Assembly: GCA_047629355.1 (NCBI GenBank)
Contig: JBLHWU010000097.1
Location: 1-22,701 of the forward strand
Direction: 5' to 3'
Origin: CAYUNA01 sp047629355
GTDB lineage: Bacteria; Bacteroidota; Bacteroidia; Chitinophagales; Saprospiraceae
Length of the DNA stretch: 22,701 nt
A model generated the notes under the pieces. It was not told the DNA's origin and made no database searches. It was given only the letters and a program-made list of their open reading frames with translations. Position numbers and translations under genes: made by a program. Positions 7,138 through 15,079 of this stretch are shown one piece after another; the first letter of the stretch is position 1; every line of letters starts with the position of its first letter.

Positions 7138-7929
7138 CTATTTACGCTTGCCACCTTTCAACTCCTCTTGCAAAGTGTTCAAGGTCGCCCAGTCGCCCTT
7201 AGTCGCCAATCTTGCTTGTTCTGCCCAAGTGGTTGGAACGTGCATTTTGAAACGAGGACCTGCATTTTTCAAAATTTCTTCCAATTTTGTGATTTCTGCT
7301 TTTGATAATTTTGCAAAGGTATCAATGCCATCCGCGATTAATAAAGAAGCGATTTTTGGACCGATGCCTTCGATTTTTGTCAAATTATCTGCGCCTTTTG
7401 CTTTAACAGTTGTCGCTTTTTTAGTCGCAACTGTTTTCTTAGCTGCTACTTTCTTTGCAACAGGTTTAGCTGCTACTTTCTTCGTTACAACTTTAGTAGT
7501 TTTTGCTTCAACTTTAGTAGTTTTTGCTTTTGGAGTTGCTTTAACTTTCGCTACTGTTTTTTTCGCTACTGTTTTTTTCTTCGCAGGTGCTTTTACAGGT
7601 GCTTCCGCAATTTTAAACGTTGTTGGCAATTCAATAACAGAATTGGTTACGCCCAAAAATGGAGAGGCAACATATTTATCAGCCGCCCAATCGTTTTCCC
7701 ATTGGAAATTATCAGTGCGGTATCGGAATTCATAAGTTTGACCAGCTTCCAAGCCTACTTCCGCGAAATAAGCATCGTCACCTTCCGTCATTGGAACACC
7801 TTTTTCCCAATTCCACTGGTTAAAATCACCCAAAACGCGTACTTCATTTGCGCCTTGAACTGCTTCTTTTGGCAAAGTAAAAGTGACTTTGCACAACGGA
7901 GATTTTTTTAGAAAATTCTTTTTAATCAT
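7138..7929 (-). CDS. CBM48-like domain fused to H1-like tail and helix-hairpin-helix domain
   Basis: A 263-residue protein with three parts. Residues about 10-100 resemble the early-set/glycogen-binding (CBM48, isoamylase N-terminal) fold, with VTFTLPKEAVQGANEVRVLG, DFNQWNWEKG, AGQTYEFRYRTDN and WENDWAADKYV. Residues about 110-178 are almost only Lys, Ala, Thr and Val in AKK/TKK repeats, like histone H1 tails and bacterial nucleoid proteins. Residues about 180-255 contain a helix-hairpin-helix stretch (LTKIEGIGPKIASLLIADGI) and a second helical motif (ILKNAGPRFK), as in small DNA-binding domains next to H1-like tails in Bacteroidota. DNA or nucleoid association is the likely role; what the first domain binds is unknown. 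The ATG start is preceded by a good promoter (8010-8042), and a terminator follows. Confidence 0.85.
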   Translation of the reverse strand: MIKKNFLKKSPLCKVTFTLPKEAVQGANEVRVLGDFNQWNWEKGVPMTEGDDAYFAEVGLEAGQTYEFRYRTDNFQWENDWAADKYVASPFLGVTNSVIELPTTFKIAEAPVKAPAKKKTVAKKTVAKVKATPKAKTTKVEAKTTKVVTKKVAAKPVAKKVAAKKTVATKKATTVKAKGADNLTKIEGIGPKIASLLIADGIDTFAKLSKAEITKLEEILKNAGPRFKMHVPTTWAEQARLATKGDWATLNTLQEELKGGKRK

Positions 7930-8500
7930 AACTTAATAGTTAAAAAACTTGGTATTAAAATTAATTTCTTTTTAGAAAGAGAATCTATATTATTCTGTGA
8001 AAGAAAGTGCAAAACTAGGGGGTTTTTGACATAAAATGCAAATAAAATTTCAACTATTTTAGGGGCGTTTTGAAGAAAAATCGGATTCCTTGCTTTTATT
8101 TTGCATAAAGGAATTAAAAAAAATAATATTTTCACAGAATTAAATTTGGCGAAAGATAAAACTTGTATTAAAATACTGATTTTCAACAAATTAAGGTTAA
8201 TTCACTTCTTTATTGTCATTTTAACACTAAGACTGTACTTATTGAAACATTGTCATTTTGCATTTTAATAAAAACTTATTTTCCAAATTTAATTTCAAAA
8301 CAATTAAGATTTTTATCAGTTCACACATTTTAATAATCAAATGACCTTGAACAATTGACACTTTTAATCGCCGATATTTTTTGTTTAAGGATTTTTTAAA
8401 TTTCTTAGACGGAAAACTGCTGAATCTAAAAGTATTGACTATTTTTGAGGCATCTATTGATACTTGCTCAACACCCATTTCTCTATCAAAAATTAAAAAA
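7930..8500. other. AT-rich divergent spacer
   Basis: About 570 bp between two divergent genes, with no supported gene. It holds the promoter for the leftward gene (8010-8042). An imperfect inverted repeat has ATTCTGTGAAA (7992-8002) and TGCAAATAAAA (8038-8048) recurring inverted at 8130-8140 and about 8093-8105. A direct repeat, ATTGTCATTTT, occurs at 8212-8222 and 8249-8259. A possible rightward -7 box TATTTTTG is at 8440-8447. Confidence 0.5.
8010..8042 (-). promoter_or_regulatory. Bacteroidota-type promoter for the CBM48/HhH gene
   Basis: On the minus strand the -7 box TAGTTTTG (8017-8010) fits TAnnTTTG. A -33 box TTTG (8042-8039) lies 21 bp upstream, within the spacing known for Bacteroidota primary sigma promoters. 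The start codon at 7929 is about 80 bp downstream. Confidence 0.65.
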
Positions 8501-9459
8501 ATGCGGTACAAGTCCACGTTCCTGTTTATTGCTATTTGCTTATTTTCTTGTAATCTATTTGGTCAAGAATCACAAAAAGAAGTTTTGCTTATCGGTGTGA
8601 TGCACACGGTTCCCAATATAGTCAAAATAGCTATCGACCGTTGTTAAAAATAGCTAAAAAATATCATCCTGAAGCCATTTATGTGGAGACTTCTATGCCT
8701 AATGATAGCCTTAGTTGGGACTATTTAAAAGGTGGCTATTCTGATTTTTTGCAACAATTCTATACCTTATCAGATTCCTTAAAAAACAGTGATTATGTTT
8801 ATGATGAAAGTAAATTAAATGACCTCTTGGCAAGGGATTTTGATAAAATGACTGCGCAAGATTTTAAAGAAATCATACCTGCTTTTGCATACTTACGAGA
8901 TGCGCCCAACTACAACTATTATAAATACATCCAACGTTACGGGGCATCGGGTTCTAAAAAACCAACTCGCAATGAAGACGGTGACTTGACGGCTAAATTA
9001 GCACTACATTTTAATATAAAAAGAGTGTTTGCGACCGACGACCAACAAACGAATGGAGAATTTCACAAATATTCTTCCGACTGTTCCCAAGCGCCTTGGA
9101 AACCTGAACCTGCTGAAAAATATACCAAACTCGTCAAAAAACAAGTTCGGAAAGCCACGATTGCAGCCCTTTTTGGACGGTTTGGTAAATACACCAACAA
9201 TCCTAAAAACCTCGAAAGACTAGACCAAAATAGCGGTCTGCGCAACGCTGATTCGTCTATCGAAGCCTGCACACTCGTCACGCGATATTGGGATGAACGG
9301 AATGAACGGATTGTGAAGAATTTAGCGACTCAAATCAAAGCAACACCGCGTCAAAAAAGCGTTTTAATTATTGGAGCTTCACATATTGTTGGTATAAAAA
9401 AAGAATTGGAAACGAAATATCCAGAGATAAAAATCGTGCTGCTTGGAGATATAAAGTAA
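8501..9459 (+). pseudogene. TraB/Tiki-like secreted protein (DUF5694-like), frameshifted
   Basis: The gene starts at ATG 8501 with a signal peptide (MRYKSTFLFIAICLFSCNLFG), then KEVLLIGVMHTVPNIVK. The frame then shifts and stops at 8645-8647, while the rest continues in the next frame to 9459. Adding one A to the AAAA run at 8624-8627 restores one frame reading VKNSYRPLLKIAKKYHPEAI and gives a 319-residue protein. GxxH near the start (GVMH), an acidic IYVET strand and GASHIVGIKKEL near the end match the TraB/Tiki superfamily layout, in which these residues form the putative active site. The protein would be periplasmic or a lipoprotein (LFSC could be a lipobox). Only one lesion is seen, in a homopolymer, so it may be a recent mutation, a phase-variable site or a sequencing error. 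Confidence 0.8.
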
Positions 9460-9755
9460 TTTTTAAAGCCTTGAAATCTCCCTGAAACATAAACACACTT
9501 TAAGTTATGCTATTGCGCCACACCTAATGACCTAGCGGATAGGGTTTTGAGAAAAAACTGAGCGCAGAATCATAAATATGAGCTACAGATATTTTATTGG
9601 GTGATTTCAGCATCAAAAGTTACAAACACAATACTTCTTAAATTATTTAAGTATTTTTTTTGTAAAAAAATATACCTTTGCTATATAATGCTACATCAAT
9701 ATAGCATTGTATTTAACCATTTTTAAACTATTTTTTTTTACAAAAAAACTATTTT
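9460..9755 (+). promoter_or_regulatory. Leader region of the small barrel gene with -7 box
   Basis: A -7 box TACCTTTG (9673-9680) fits TAnnTTTG and lies about 75 bp before the start codon; no -33 TTTG is well placed. The leader then holds AATGCT...AGCATT (9688-9709), a possible small hairpin. Upstream, AGCGGATAGGGTTTTGAG (9534-9551) matches part of the core of the multi-hairpin element at 20055-20070 and may be a scrap of another copy. Confidence 0.5.
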
Positions 9756-10325
9756 ATGAAAACCTTAAAAGTATTCGCTCTCACAACATGTTTTCTCTTA
9801 ACAGGTCTTTTTTCTCAAGATGCTCAAGCTCAAATTGACGTCACAATTAACCCAATCGGTGCCTTATTTGGCAGTTTTAGTGTAGGAGGCGATTTTGCCC
9901 TTACCGAAAGCATCAGTGTTGAAGGTGTTGTTGGATTTAGCTCCCGTAAAGATGACGGTACCAAATATAGTGCTATTCCGATCACAGCTTTTGGAAAATA
10001 TTATTTCAATCCAAAAAATGGTATCGACAAATTTTATGTAAGTGCATTCATGCGTTTCGTCAACCGTAAGTACAAAGACAATGACGACAATGATTCTTTC
10101 AACTACGGTGACTTTACCAATACTCGATTTGTTGTTGGCGTTGGTGTTGGTGTTGGTTACAAAGTTATCTCTAAAGGTGGATTTGTATTTGATATTGGTC
10201 TTGCAGGTGGTCGTGCTTTTATTAATAACACAAAAACTGACGATAACTTCTCTGGATTAATTTTGACTTCTGGTGACTTGATGCTTACAGGGAAATTGGG
10301 TATTGGTTACCGTTTCAATAAATAA
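9756..10325 (+). CDS. Small outer-membrane beta-barrel protein
   Basis: A 189-residue protein. Residues 1 to about 25 are a signal peptide (MKTLKVFALTTCFLLTGLFS, cleaved near AQA-QID). The mature part has about eight amphipathic strands rich in Gly and aromatic residues. The loop DNDDNDSFNYGDF is acidic and probably surface exposed, and the protein ends in KLGIGYRFNK, a C-terminal aromatic strand as in barrels inserted by BAM. Size and pattern suit an eight-stranded OmpA/OmpX-like or DUF3575-like barrel, but no family is certain. It starts at ATG 9756 after an A-rich stretch, typical of Bacteroidota initiation without Shine-Dalgarno. It is a single gene with its own promoter, and shares the terminator at 10339-10388 with the convergent lgt gene. 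Confidence 0.75.
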   Translation: MKTLKVFALTTCFLLTGLFSQDAQAQIDVTINPIGALFGSFSVGGDFALTESISVEGVVGFSSRKDDGTKYSAIPITAFGKYYFNPKNGIDKFYVSAFMRFVNRKYKDNDDNDSFNYGDFTNTRFVVGVGVGVGYKVISKGGFVFDIGLAGGRAFINNTKTDDNFSGLILTSGDLMLTGKLGIGYRFNK

Positions 10326-10338
10326 TCAACGCGCTGAA

Positions 10339-10388
10339 TAAAAAAAAATAGCGAAGCCAAAATTATCTTGGTTTCGCTATTTTTTTTT
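10339..10388. terminator. Shared bidirectional terminator
   Basis: A-run plus ATAGCGAAgCCAA (ending at 10360) pairs with TTGGtTTCGCTAT plus a T-run (10368-10388). It serves the rightward barrel gene and the leftward lgt gene, which converge here. Confidence 0.88.
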
Positions 10389-10410
10389 GCAATTTTTAAA
10401 ATCGTCTAAA

Positions 10411-11649
10411 TTAATTCTCTATAGTTTTATGCTTTTTCTTCAACCAAACCACTCCACCAATTCCTATAAAAAACAAGATAGTTGAAATTAATTCTGCCTG
10501 CGTCACCCCCGTTTCACCGATATTAAAAAGAATGTCATTTACTCGAATTTTTTCAATCAAAAACCGTTCTACTCCATTGAAAATCAAATAGATAAAGAAT
10601 AACATACCCGGTATTGATAATCGCTTCCGCAATGCCCATAAAATACCCGTAATGACCAAAGACATCGCTATTTCGTAATGAGGTGTCGGATGAACACCTT
10701 GCGCCAATTGATGGCAATATCGCGTACCACAAGCTGCCTCACATCGCAATTCTGGTGAGCGCAAATTCACCACTTCCCGATACTTCTCTGGGTCACAAAT
10801 ATCCATCAAGACGCCTGCATTGTTCACATTTTGCGGATAATCACAACTCCACAACCAATCCGGCAACATCCACCATTCCGGCATCGTACCTGCAACAATC
10901 CCCCAATCACCATCACCTGACAATTGGCAACCAATTCGACCTATACCATACGAAAGAATCAATGCTGGCGCAATTGCATCAGCAAAGGGCCAAAACGCAA
11001 TTCGATGCTTCTTCAACCACCACCAAACTCCTAAAAAACCACCTATCAAACCGCCATAAATTGCCAAACCACTACCGGAAAAGAACGTACCAATTGGATC
11101 AGAAAAGAAGCCACTCATTGTCTCTGGTGCTTCAAAAATCGCGAATAACTTTGCGCCTAAAATTCCAGAAACTGCTGCTACTACCGTCACATCTCCAATC
11201 CGGTCATGCGGGTAAATCTCCTGAATCGTAGTTTCTGGTTTGGGCAATGACGCCCTTTTTTGTTCCCAATACCGAAAACCAGCAAACGCTGCCGCCATAG
11301 CAATTCCTGCCAGCCAATTGCCTTCCAAAGACAACAATAAATCCGCTGGGTCATTTTGAAATTTGGCAAAATTCTGTGCGATGTGCACCCCTTTTAAACC
11401 TAAAAATAAACCAAATAAACCATTCGCCCCTACGTCCCACAATTGAGGTTGCTCACCGATGATGTATTTTACTTTCTCGGATTTGAAGATACCTTCCTTC
11501 GCTTTCCGCTTTAATTCTATGTATAAAAACCACGAAGCTATCAAGATAGCCGTGACCAACAGCAGGCCAAAGGTTTTAAAAATGGATGTCCAATTGTCTG
11601 GTTCGGTGCCGATTAAGGCATGTAAAATATAGGATAAATCTGGATACAC
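10411..11649 (-). CDS. lgt: Prolipoprotein diacylglyceryl transferase
   Basis: An integral inner-membrane enzyme of 412 residues. It transfers diacylglycerol from phosphatidylglycerol to the lipobox cysteine of prolipoproteins, the first step of lipoprotein maturation. Signature stretches are GSGLAIYGGLIGGFLGVWWW and the Lgt motif YGIGRIGCQLSGDGDWGI, with the arginine thought essential in the family. About seven to eight membrane segments are visible. The position often occupied by His in HGGL is Tyr here, as in many non-enterobacterial Lgt proteins. Between the motif and the last helices is an extra cysteine-rich periplasmic loop (CDYPQNV, ICDPEKY, LRCEAACGTRYCHQ), and the protein is longer than the usual 260-300 residues. 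The start is GTG at 11649, because no in-frame ATG exists before the upstream stop. Confidence 0.88.
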   Translation of the reverse strand: MYPDLSYILHALIGTEPDNWTSIFKTFGLLLVTAILIASWFLYIELKRKAKEGIFKSEKVKYIIGEQPQLWDVGANGLFGLFLGLKGVHIAQNFAKFQNDPADLLLSLEGNWLAGIAMAAAFAGFRYWEQKRASLPKPETTIQEIYPHDRIGDVTVVAAVSGILGAKLFAIFEAPETMSGFFSDPIGTFFSGSGLAIYGGLIGGFLGVWWWLKKHRIAFWPFADAIAPALILSYGIGRIGCQLSGDGDWGIVAGTMPEWWMLPDWLWSCDYPQNVNNAGVLMDICDPEKYREVVNLRSPELRCEAACGTRYCHQLAQGVHPTPHYEIAMSLVITGILWALRKRLSIPGMLFFIYLIFNGVERFLIEKIRVNDILFNIGETGVTQAELISTILFFIGIGGVVWLKKKHKTIEN

Positions 11650-11930
11650 GATTGATTGATTCGATTGGTTTGATTAACGCGACAGTTTCGATTATTCGAT
11701 TATCTAAATTGATTTAGATTAACTCGATTTTTTCGATTATCCCGTTAATTTTAAAATTAGTGGAAGAATTCATTATTGGTTAAGATTTTTTACTTAAAAA
11801 AAACTGATTTCCAGCGTATTGCTACACGAATAACCAATCAACGAATAACGATTAACTTTTCTAAACGCAAATGTACTATAATATCGAAAGGAGAGATAAT
11901 TTTAGAGGAAGATTTGATTTTCATTAAGGT
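11650..11930. promoter_or_regulatory. Low-complexity GATT-rich leader upstream of lgt, with -7 box
   Basis: A minus-strand -7 box TACATTTG (11875-11868) fits TAnnTTTG but lies about 220 bp upstream of lgt. In between is a low-complexity stretch built from GATT/CGATTA units (11650-11745) with related, inverted AATCAACGAATAACG units at 11836-11856. No gene is seen here. Confidence 0.45.
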
Positions 11931-12482
11931 TTAAAAAACCGAAAACAACACAATAATCGCAATAATTACCAAAATTACAATCATCGTCGTTTTCGTATTG
12001 CTCTCGTTTTCGCGGTAAGTATTGAACAACGATTCCACATAATCACGCCATTCCAGACCCGCTACCCGAGGCTCATATCCCAGCACCAAATACGTTCCGC
12101 GACCATGCTTTTTCAAGATAAAAAAGGTATCCGTCAGAAAGCCTAAAATGAATAATTCCGAGCGATTGCCCTGTTCTATAATGAGTTTGTTCGTATCGCC
12201 CAATAGCTTCCAGCGACCTTTTGAGATGTTGCCGTTGACAACTTGTAAGTATTCGCCACCTTCATTAAAAAAGTGCAAAACGGCTTCGTGAAAGTTTTCA
12301 CCATCCCGAAATTCCAACCACGGCTTGCCCCCTGGCGCTACATAAAATTTAGTTTCTCCCAAATCCTCCCCCCACTGATAAATTTGTGGAATAATGAAAT
12401 CAAGGTATTGGTCGAGCGTATTTGCCTGTGGCAATTCGACTTCAAAAGAACGGGAGACGGTATCGACGAATTTGTTTTCCAA
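11931..12482 (-). CDS. Tail-anchored protein of unknown function
   Basis: I do not recognise a family. The 183-residue product has a soluble alpha/beta N-terminal part (residues 1 to about 155) with no signal peptide. It is followed by one C-terminal hydrophobic helix, MIVILVIIAIIVLFSVF, that ends the protein. That arrangement suggests a tail-anchored inner-membrane protein with its bulk in the cytoplasm. The soluble part has beta-strand-rich stretches (KFYVAPGGKPWLEFRDG, EYLQVVNGNISKGRWKLLG, KLIIEQGN). The start must be TTG at 12482: the in-frame TAA is three codons upstream and no ATG occurs before the final helix. It lies between lgt and a repeat-filled spacer, with no obvious functional link to either side. 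Confidence 0.6.
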   Translation of the reverse strand: MENKFVDTVSRSFEVELPQANTLDQYLDFIIPQIYQWGEDLGETKFYVAPGGKPWLEFRDGENFHEAVLHFFNEGGEYLQVVNGNISKGRWKLLGDTNKLIIEQGNRSELFILGFLTDTFFILKKHGRGTYLVLGYEPRVAGLEWRDYVESLFNTYRENESNTKTTMIVILVIIAIIVLFSVF

Positions 12483-12644
12483 AGTTGTTTAATTTAAATT
12501 CAGAGGTCAGACCGCTTTACTGTCAGAAGTCAGATAAAGCACGACTTTAGATAACCAACTTCTCTGACAGCAAAATGATTTCTATTGAATGGCTATCTGA
12601 AACGTAAAAATAGCACAGTTTCCTTAAAAAATCAATTTTTTCTG

Positions 12645-12685
12645 ATAAATACAAAAGCCATTGACGCTTTACGCACCAACGGCTT
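12645..12685 (-). terminator. Leftward terminator for the sigma/DUF4097 operon
   Basis: On the minus strand AAGCCGTTGGTGC, loop GTAAA, GCGTCAATGGCTT makes a 13 bp stem in which the three non-Watson-Crick positions are all G-U. It is followed by TTTTGTATTT. On the plus strand the same positions would be A-C mismatches, so the signal works leftward. It is about 570 bp beyond the DUF4097-like stop codon. Confidence 0.6.
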
Positions 12686-12880
12686 GTTTAATTTTTAGTC
12701 TATTAAGTAATGGTGCTGGATGAATTTGGTTGAGTATTGTGTCTGAACGAGACAAAAAACGCAGACATAGTCTTTGCTATCTGTGCTGGCTTTTGCTAAG
12801 AGCAATAGCTAAAGAGTATTTTTAACGAAGTGCAGACGCAATAATCAATTAAATTAACCGGCAGAATTAACTTGAATGAC

Positions 12881-13103
12881 TAACTAATGTTACCCAGTTA
12901 AAAACTACGAAGTAGTTAAATATAAATAACCTCAGATGCAATCCGAGAAAAACGAAAAAGTGTACCCCAACTCTGAAGGAGTTGAACTTGCAAGTGCTAC
13001 ATTCAACTCCTTCAGCGTTTTTACAGCTTATTTACTTTTCCGCAGATTGCATCTGCGGTTATTAATATTCAATCTCTTCGACATTAGTGCGTAACATCAG
13101 TTA
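12881..13103. repeat. REP-like inverted pair, copy 2, with outer stem
   Basis: The outer arms TAACTAATGTTAC (12881-12893) and GTAACATCAGTTA (13091-13103) match at 12 of 13 positions. Inside are hairpin AACTACGAAGTAGTT (12903-12917), linker TTAAATATAAATAACC and hairpin CTCAGATGCAATCCGAG. A perfect 14 bp pair follows, CTGAAGGAGTTGAA (12973-12986) with 13002-13015. Then come hairpin CCGCAGATTGCATCTGCGG (13040-13058), linker GGTTATTAATATTCAA (13057-13072) and the sequence ATCTCTTCGA. Confidence 0.75.
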
Positions 13104-13253
13104 CTAATAAAGTAGTCATTAATTTGTCTTTAGCGCTTTAAAAATTGCACCTATTCAGAAAGCAAATCACTTCCATTTTCAAATGAAGTGGGTCTACTGA
13201 CCGCTGACAATAAGACGGTCTGACTTCTGACCGCTACTAAATTTATTTAAAAA

Positions 13254-14489
13254 TCAACCATTTTTCACCCGTAACGCCCCATAATTCAGACTCGCTTTTA
13301 TCACACTCCTTGCATTTTGTGACCCTTGATGCCCTTTGACCGTATGCATTTTACCTTTATCTACTTCATGCGTCACATTCATTTTTGAAGGATATTTAAT
13401 CCCTGCGTATTCCGCATTGGCATCCAATTGATAGCTTGCCCCTGGCTCAACCGTTAAACGATAATCTGTGTATTTTCCCACCAAAATCACTTCGCTAAAT
13501 CCTTTTGTAATCTGCTCTACTGTGACACCACCAAATTCCAAATTAAAGTCCGCTTTATTGCCCACTTTTTCGATACGATATTCCGTATATCGAGAATTAC
13601 AAATCACATTATCGACCGCCAAAATATCCATGTCACCATAGCGCGCTTGACATTTAAAATCTCGTGCCTCTCCTACTTCATAATTATCGTAGCGAGATTC
13701 GATTTTCAAATCTTCAGCGCGTTCTACATTCACTTTTGAATATCGAGTGTCCAAAATAATGTCTTGTGCGTCCTTAATTCTAAATTTGGAATAAGCCACT
13801 TCGCCCGTAATATCTCGTGCACGAACCACGGTCCCCGCTCCATATGCTAAATCAACTGTTAAATCATTTTTCGCCTCTTCCATCGTAAAATCGCCATGCT
13901 TTACAGCGACTTTCGCCTTGCCGCCAATGGTCGCAATTTGCGCATCACCATATTTATTCGTCAAATCCAATGCGCCGTTGGTTGGAATCAACACCTCATA
14001 ATTAATTTGAAATTCCGTACTTTCATCGTTCCATCCCCACCAGCTTTTTTGACTACTTTCAATAGAAGTTTTCGCACTGACGAAAGTTTCGCCATTCTCA
14101 AAATTTATTTTTATTCGTTCAAAAACAGCTTGCGCTTCTGATTCCGAACTTGTTTTTACAACAACATTCACATTAACTTTCACTCGGTCTTTATCCCAAA
14201 TTTTCACCTCAATTTTACCATATTTATTTTCCAAAATAGTATTTCCATCGTTTGTTATTGGGAATTCTTTTTTAAGGGTCTTGGTATATTCCTGTGTGGA
14301 AATAAACGTTTGTTCAAAACCTAAAGCTTCCGCCAAATTTCCAAATAAACAATCCTTCGCCTGCATCGAAAAGCTAAGAAGACCCACCAATAAAAACACC
14401 AATCCCAAACGGTAAAGCCCTACTCCATCTTGCGCCGTACGCCGAAAACCCTGTACCGTCTTATATGCTAATTGCGCTGTCATCTTCAT
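13254..14489 (-). CDS. DUF4097-like beta-helical envelope protein
   Basis: A 411-residue exported or membrane-anchored protein. A long charged N-terminus leads to a hydrophobic segment, LGLVFLLVGLLSFSMQA (about residues 29-45), which is a signal peptide or anchor. The rest is a series of short beta-strand repeats with a recurring RY/KY-G/S pattern (NKYGKIEVKIWDKDRVKVNV, NKYGDAQIATI, DTRYSKVNVERAED, ESRYDNYEVGEARD, QARYGDMDILAVDN, NSRYTEYRIEKV). This is typical of the DUF4097/putative-adhesin beta-solenoid group. Its ATG (14489, or 14483) overlaps the end of the upstream gene by 29 bp, which implies translational coupling. Its place after an ECF sigma and a membrane anti-sigma suggests it is part of that envelope-sensing circuit. 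The precise role is unknown. Confidence 0.75.
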   Translation of the reverse strand: MKMTAQLAYKTVQGFRRTAQDGVGLYRLGLVFLLVGLLSFSMQAKDCLFGNLAEALGFEQTFISTQEYTKTLKKEFPITNDGNTILENKYGKIEVKIWDKDRVKVNVNVVVKTSSESEAQAVFERIKINFENGETFVSAKTSIESSQKSWWGWNDESTEFQINYEVLIPTNGALDLTNKYGDAQIATIGGKAKVAVKHGDFTMEEAKNDLTVDLAYGAGTVVRARDITGEVAYSKFRIKDAQDIILDTRYSKVNVERAEDLKIESRYDNYEVGEARDFKCQARYGDMDILAVDNVICNSRYTEYRIEKVGNKADFNLEFGGVTVEQITKGFSEVILVGKYTDYRLTVEPGASYQLDANAEYAGIKYPSKMNVTHEVDKGKMHTVKGHQGSQNARSVIKASLNYGALRVKNG

Positions 14490-15042
14490 CTTGTGTATCT
14501 TGTTTTGGCAAGCTATCTTTTAAATTAATATTCGGATTATTATGGTTTACTTTTTCGAGTACCCTTTCCAAAATATCCAGTTTTGCCTGATAATTTTCGA
14601 GCATCGCCTGAATCACCATACTGCCACTACCTGTCGGTAACTTCTGATATTCTTGCATGAGTTCAGCGAAAGTATCGTCCAATTTTTTCAAATCTTCTTC
14701 TACTCGCACATAACCTTCATGTTTCAAGCTGACCAATTGTTTGGTCTTTTGTTCGACTTGTTCAGTGTAATATTTTTCTAGGTCGGCATGTTCGGGCGCC
14801 AATTGAGCAATCGCGCCTTGGTTTTGGTCAAAATTTCCATTCATATACGCTCCGCCAATTCCACCTACCATGAGAAGAATCCCAGCGGCAGCAGCTACCC
14901 GAAGGTACTTCCACATTTGGACTCGCTTACCCGATTTTTTTTCTTCGAGGGTCTTGTCGATGGCTGCCCAAACCTTCAGGCTTGGTAGGGCAGAGTCGAA
15001 ATCCTCGCGGTGGTCTGCAATATATTTTTCCAGCTTTTCCAT
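14461..15042 (-). CDS. Membrane anti-sigma-like protein
   Basis: A 193-residue single-pass protein. Residues 1 to about 43 are cytoplasmic and charged (KYIADHREDFDSALPSLKVW), and are followed by a membrane helix, YLRVAAAAGILLMVGGIGGA. The remaining 125 residues are periplasmic, mostly predicted helix or coiled coil (YYTEQVEQKTKQLVSLKHEG, LKKLDDTFAELMQEYQKL), with an acidic C-terminus. This organisation and its position directly downstream of an ECF sigma gene fit an anti-sigma factor whose N-terminus holds the sigma factor. No zinc-binding HxxxCxxC motif is present, so it would be a non-ZAS type. It overlaps the next gene by 29 bp and is separated from the sigma gene by 117 bp containing a palindrome (15080-15102). 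Confidence 0.7.
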   Translation of the reverse strand: MEKLEKYIADHREDFDSALPSLKVWAAIDKTLEEKKSGKRVQMWKYLRVAAAAGILLMVGGIGGAYMNGNFDQNQGAIAQLAPEHADLEKYYTEQVEQKTKQLVSLKHEGYVRVEEDLKKLDDTFAELMQEYQKLPTGSGSMVIQAMLENYQAKLDILERVLEKVNHNNPNINLKDSLPKQDTQDEDDSAISI

Positions 15043-15079
15043 CTTCTTTTTTAAAAGTTTGAGTTTAACTTGATTTATA

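Larger units (their letters stand above)
12503..13232. repeat. Long-range inverted repeat enclosing the spacer
   Basis: Left arm 12503-12534 (GAGGTCAGACCGCTTTACTG and on) is the inverse of 13197-13232 apart from a 7-base GAAGTCA insertion in the right arm and a few changes. The unit GGTCAGAAGTCAGACC also forms the hairpin at 18817-18910, so this is a dispersed repeat. Flanking duplications are not convincing. Confidence 0.6.
12483..13253. other. Long repeat-filled spacer, probable 3' region of the sigma operon
   Basis: 771 bp without a credible gene and packed with inverted repeats: outer arms at 12503-12534 and 13197-13232, a leftward terminator at 12645-12685, small hairpins around 12735-12820, and the REP-like pair at 12903-13080. 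Another hairpin, CACTTCCATTT/AAATGAAGTG, is at 13168-13190. Transcription of the leftward operon would run through most of it. Confidence 0.6.

Noticed and set aside
7148..7735. 195-codon rightward open frame opposite the CBM48/HhH gene
   Set aside because: It is the antisense of a Lys/Ala-rich coding region, which often leaves long open frames rich in Val, Phe and Ala; the opposite strand has clear domains.
8239..8517. 92-codon leftward open frame in the divergent spacer
   Set aside because: AT-rich, Lys/Ile/Leu-biased translation with no homology, and it overlaps the start of the TraB/Tiki-like gene.
12483..13253. Possible CRISPR array in the repeat-dense spacer
   Set aside because: Repeats are inverted pairs of varying sequence, not regularly spaced direct repeats, and no cas gene is nearby.
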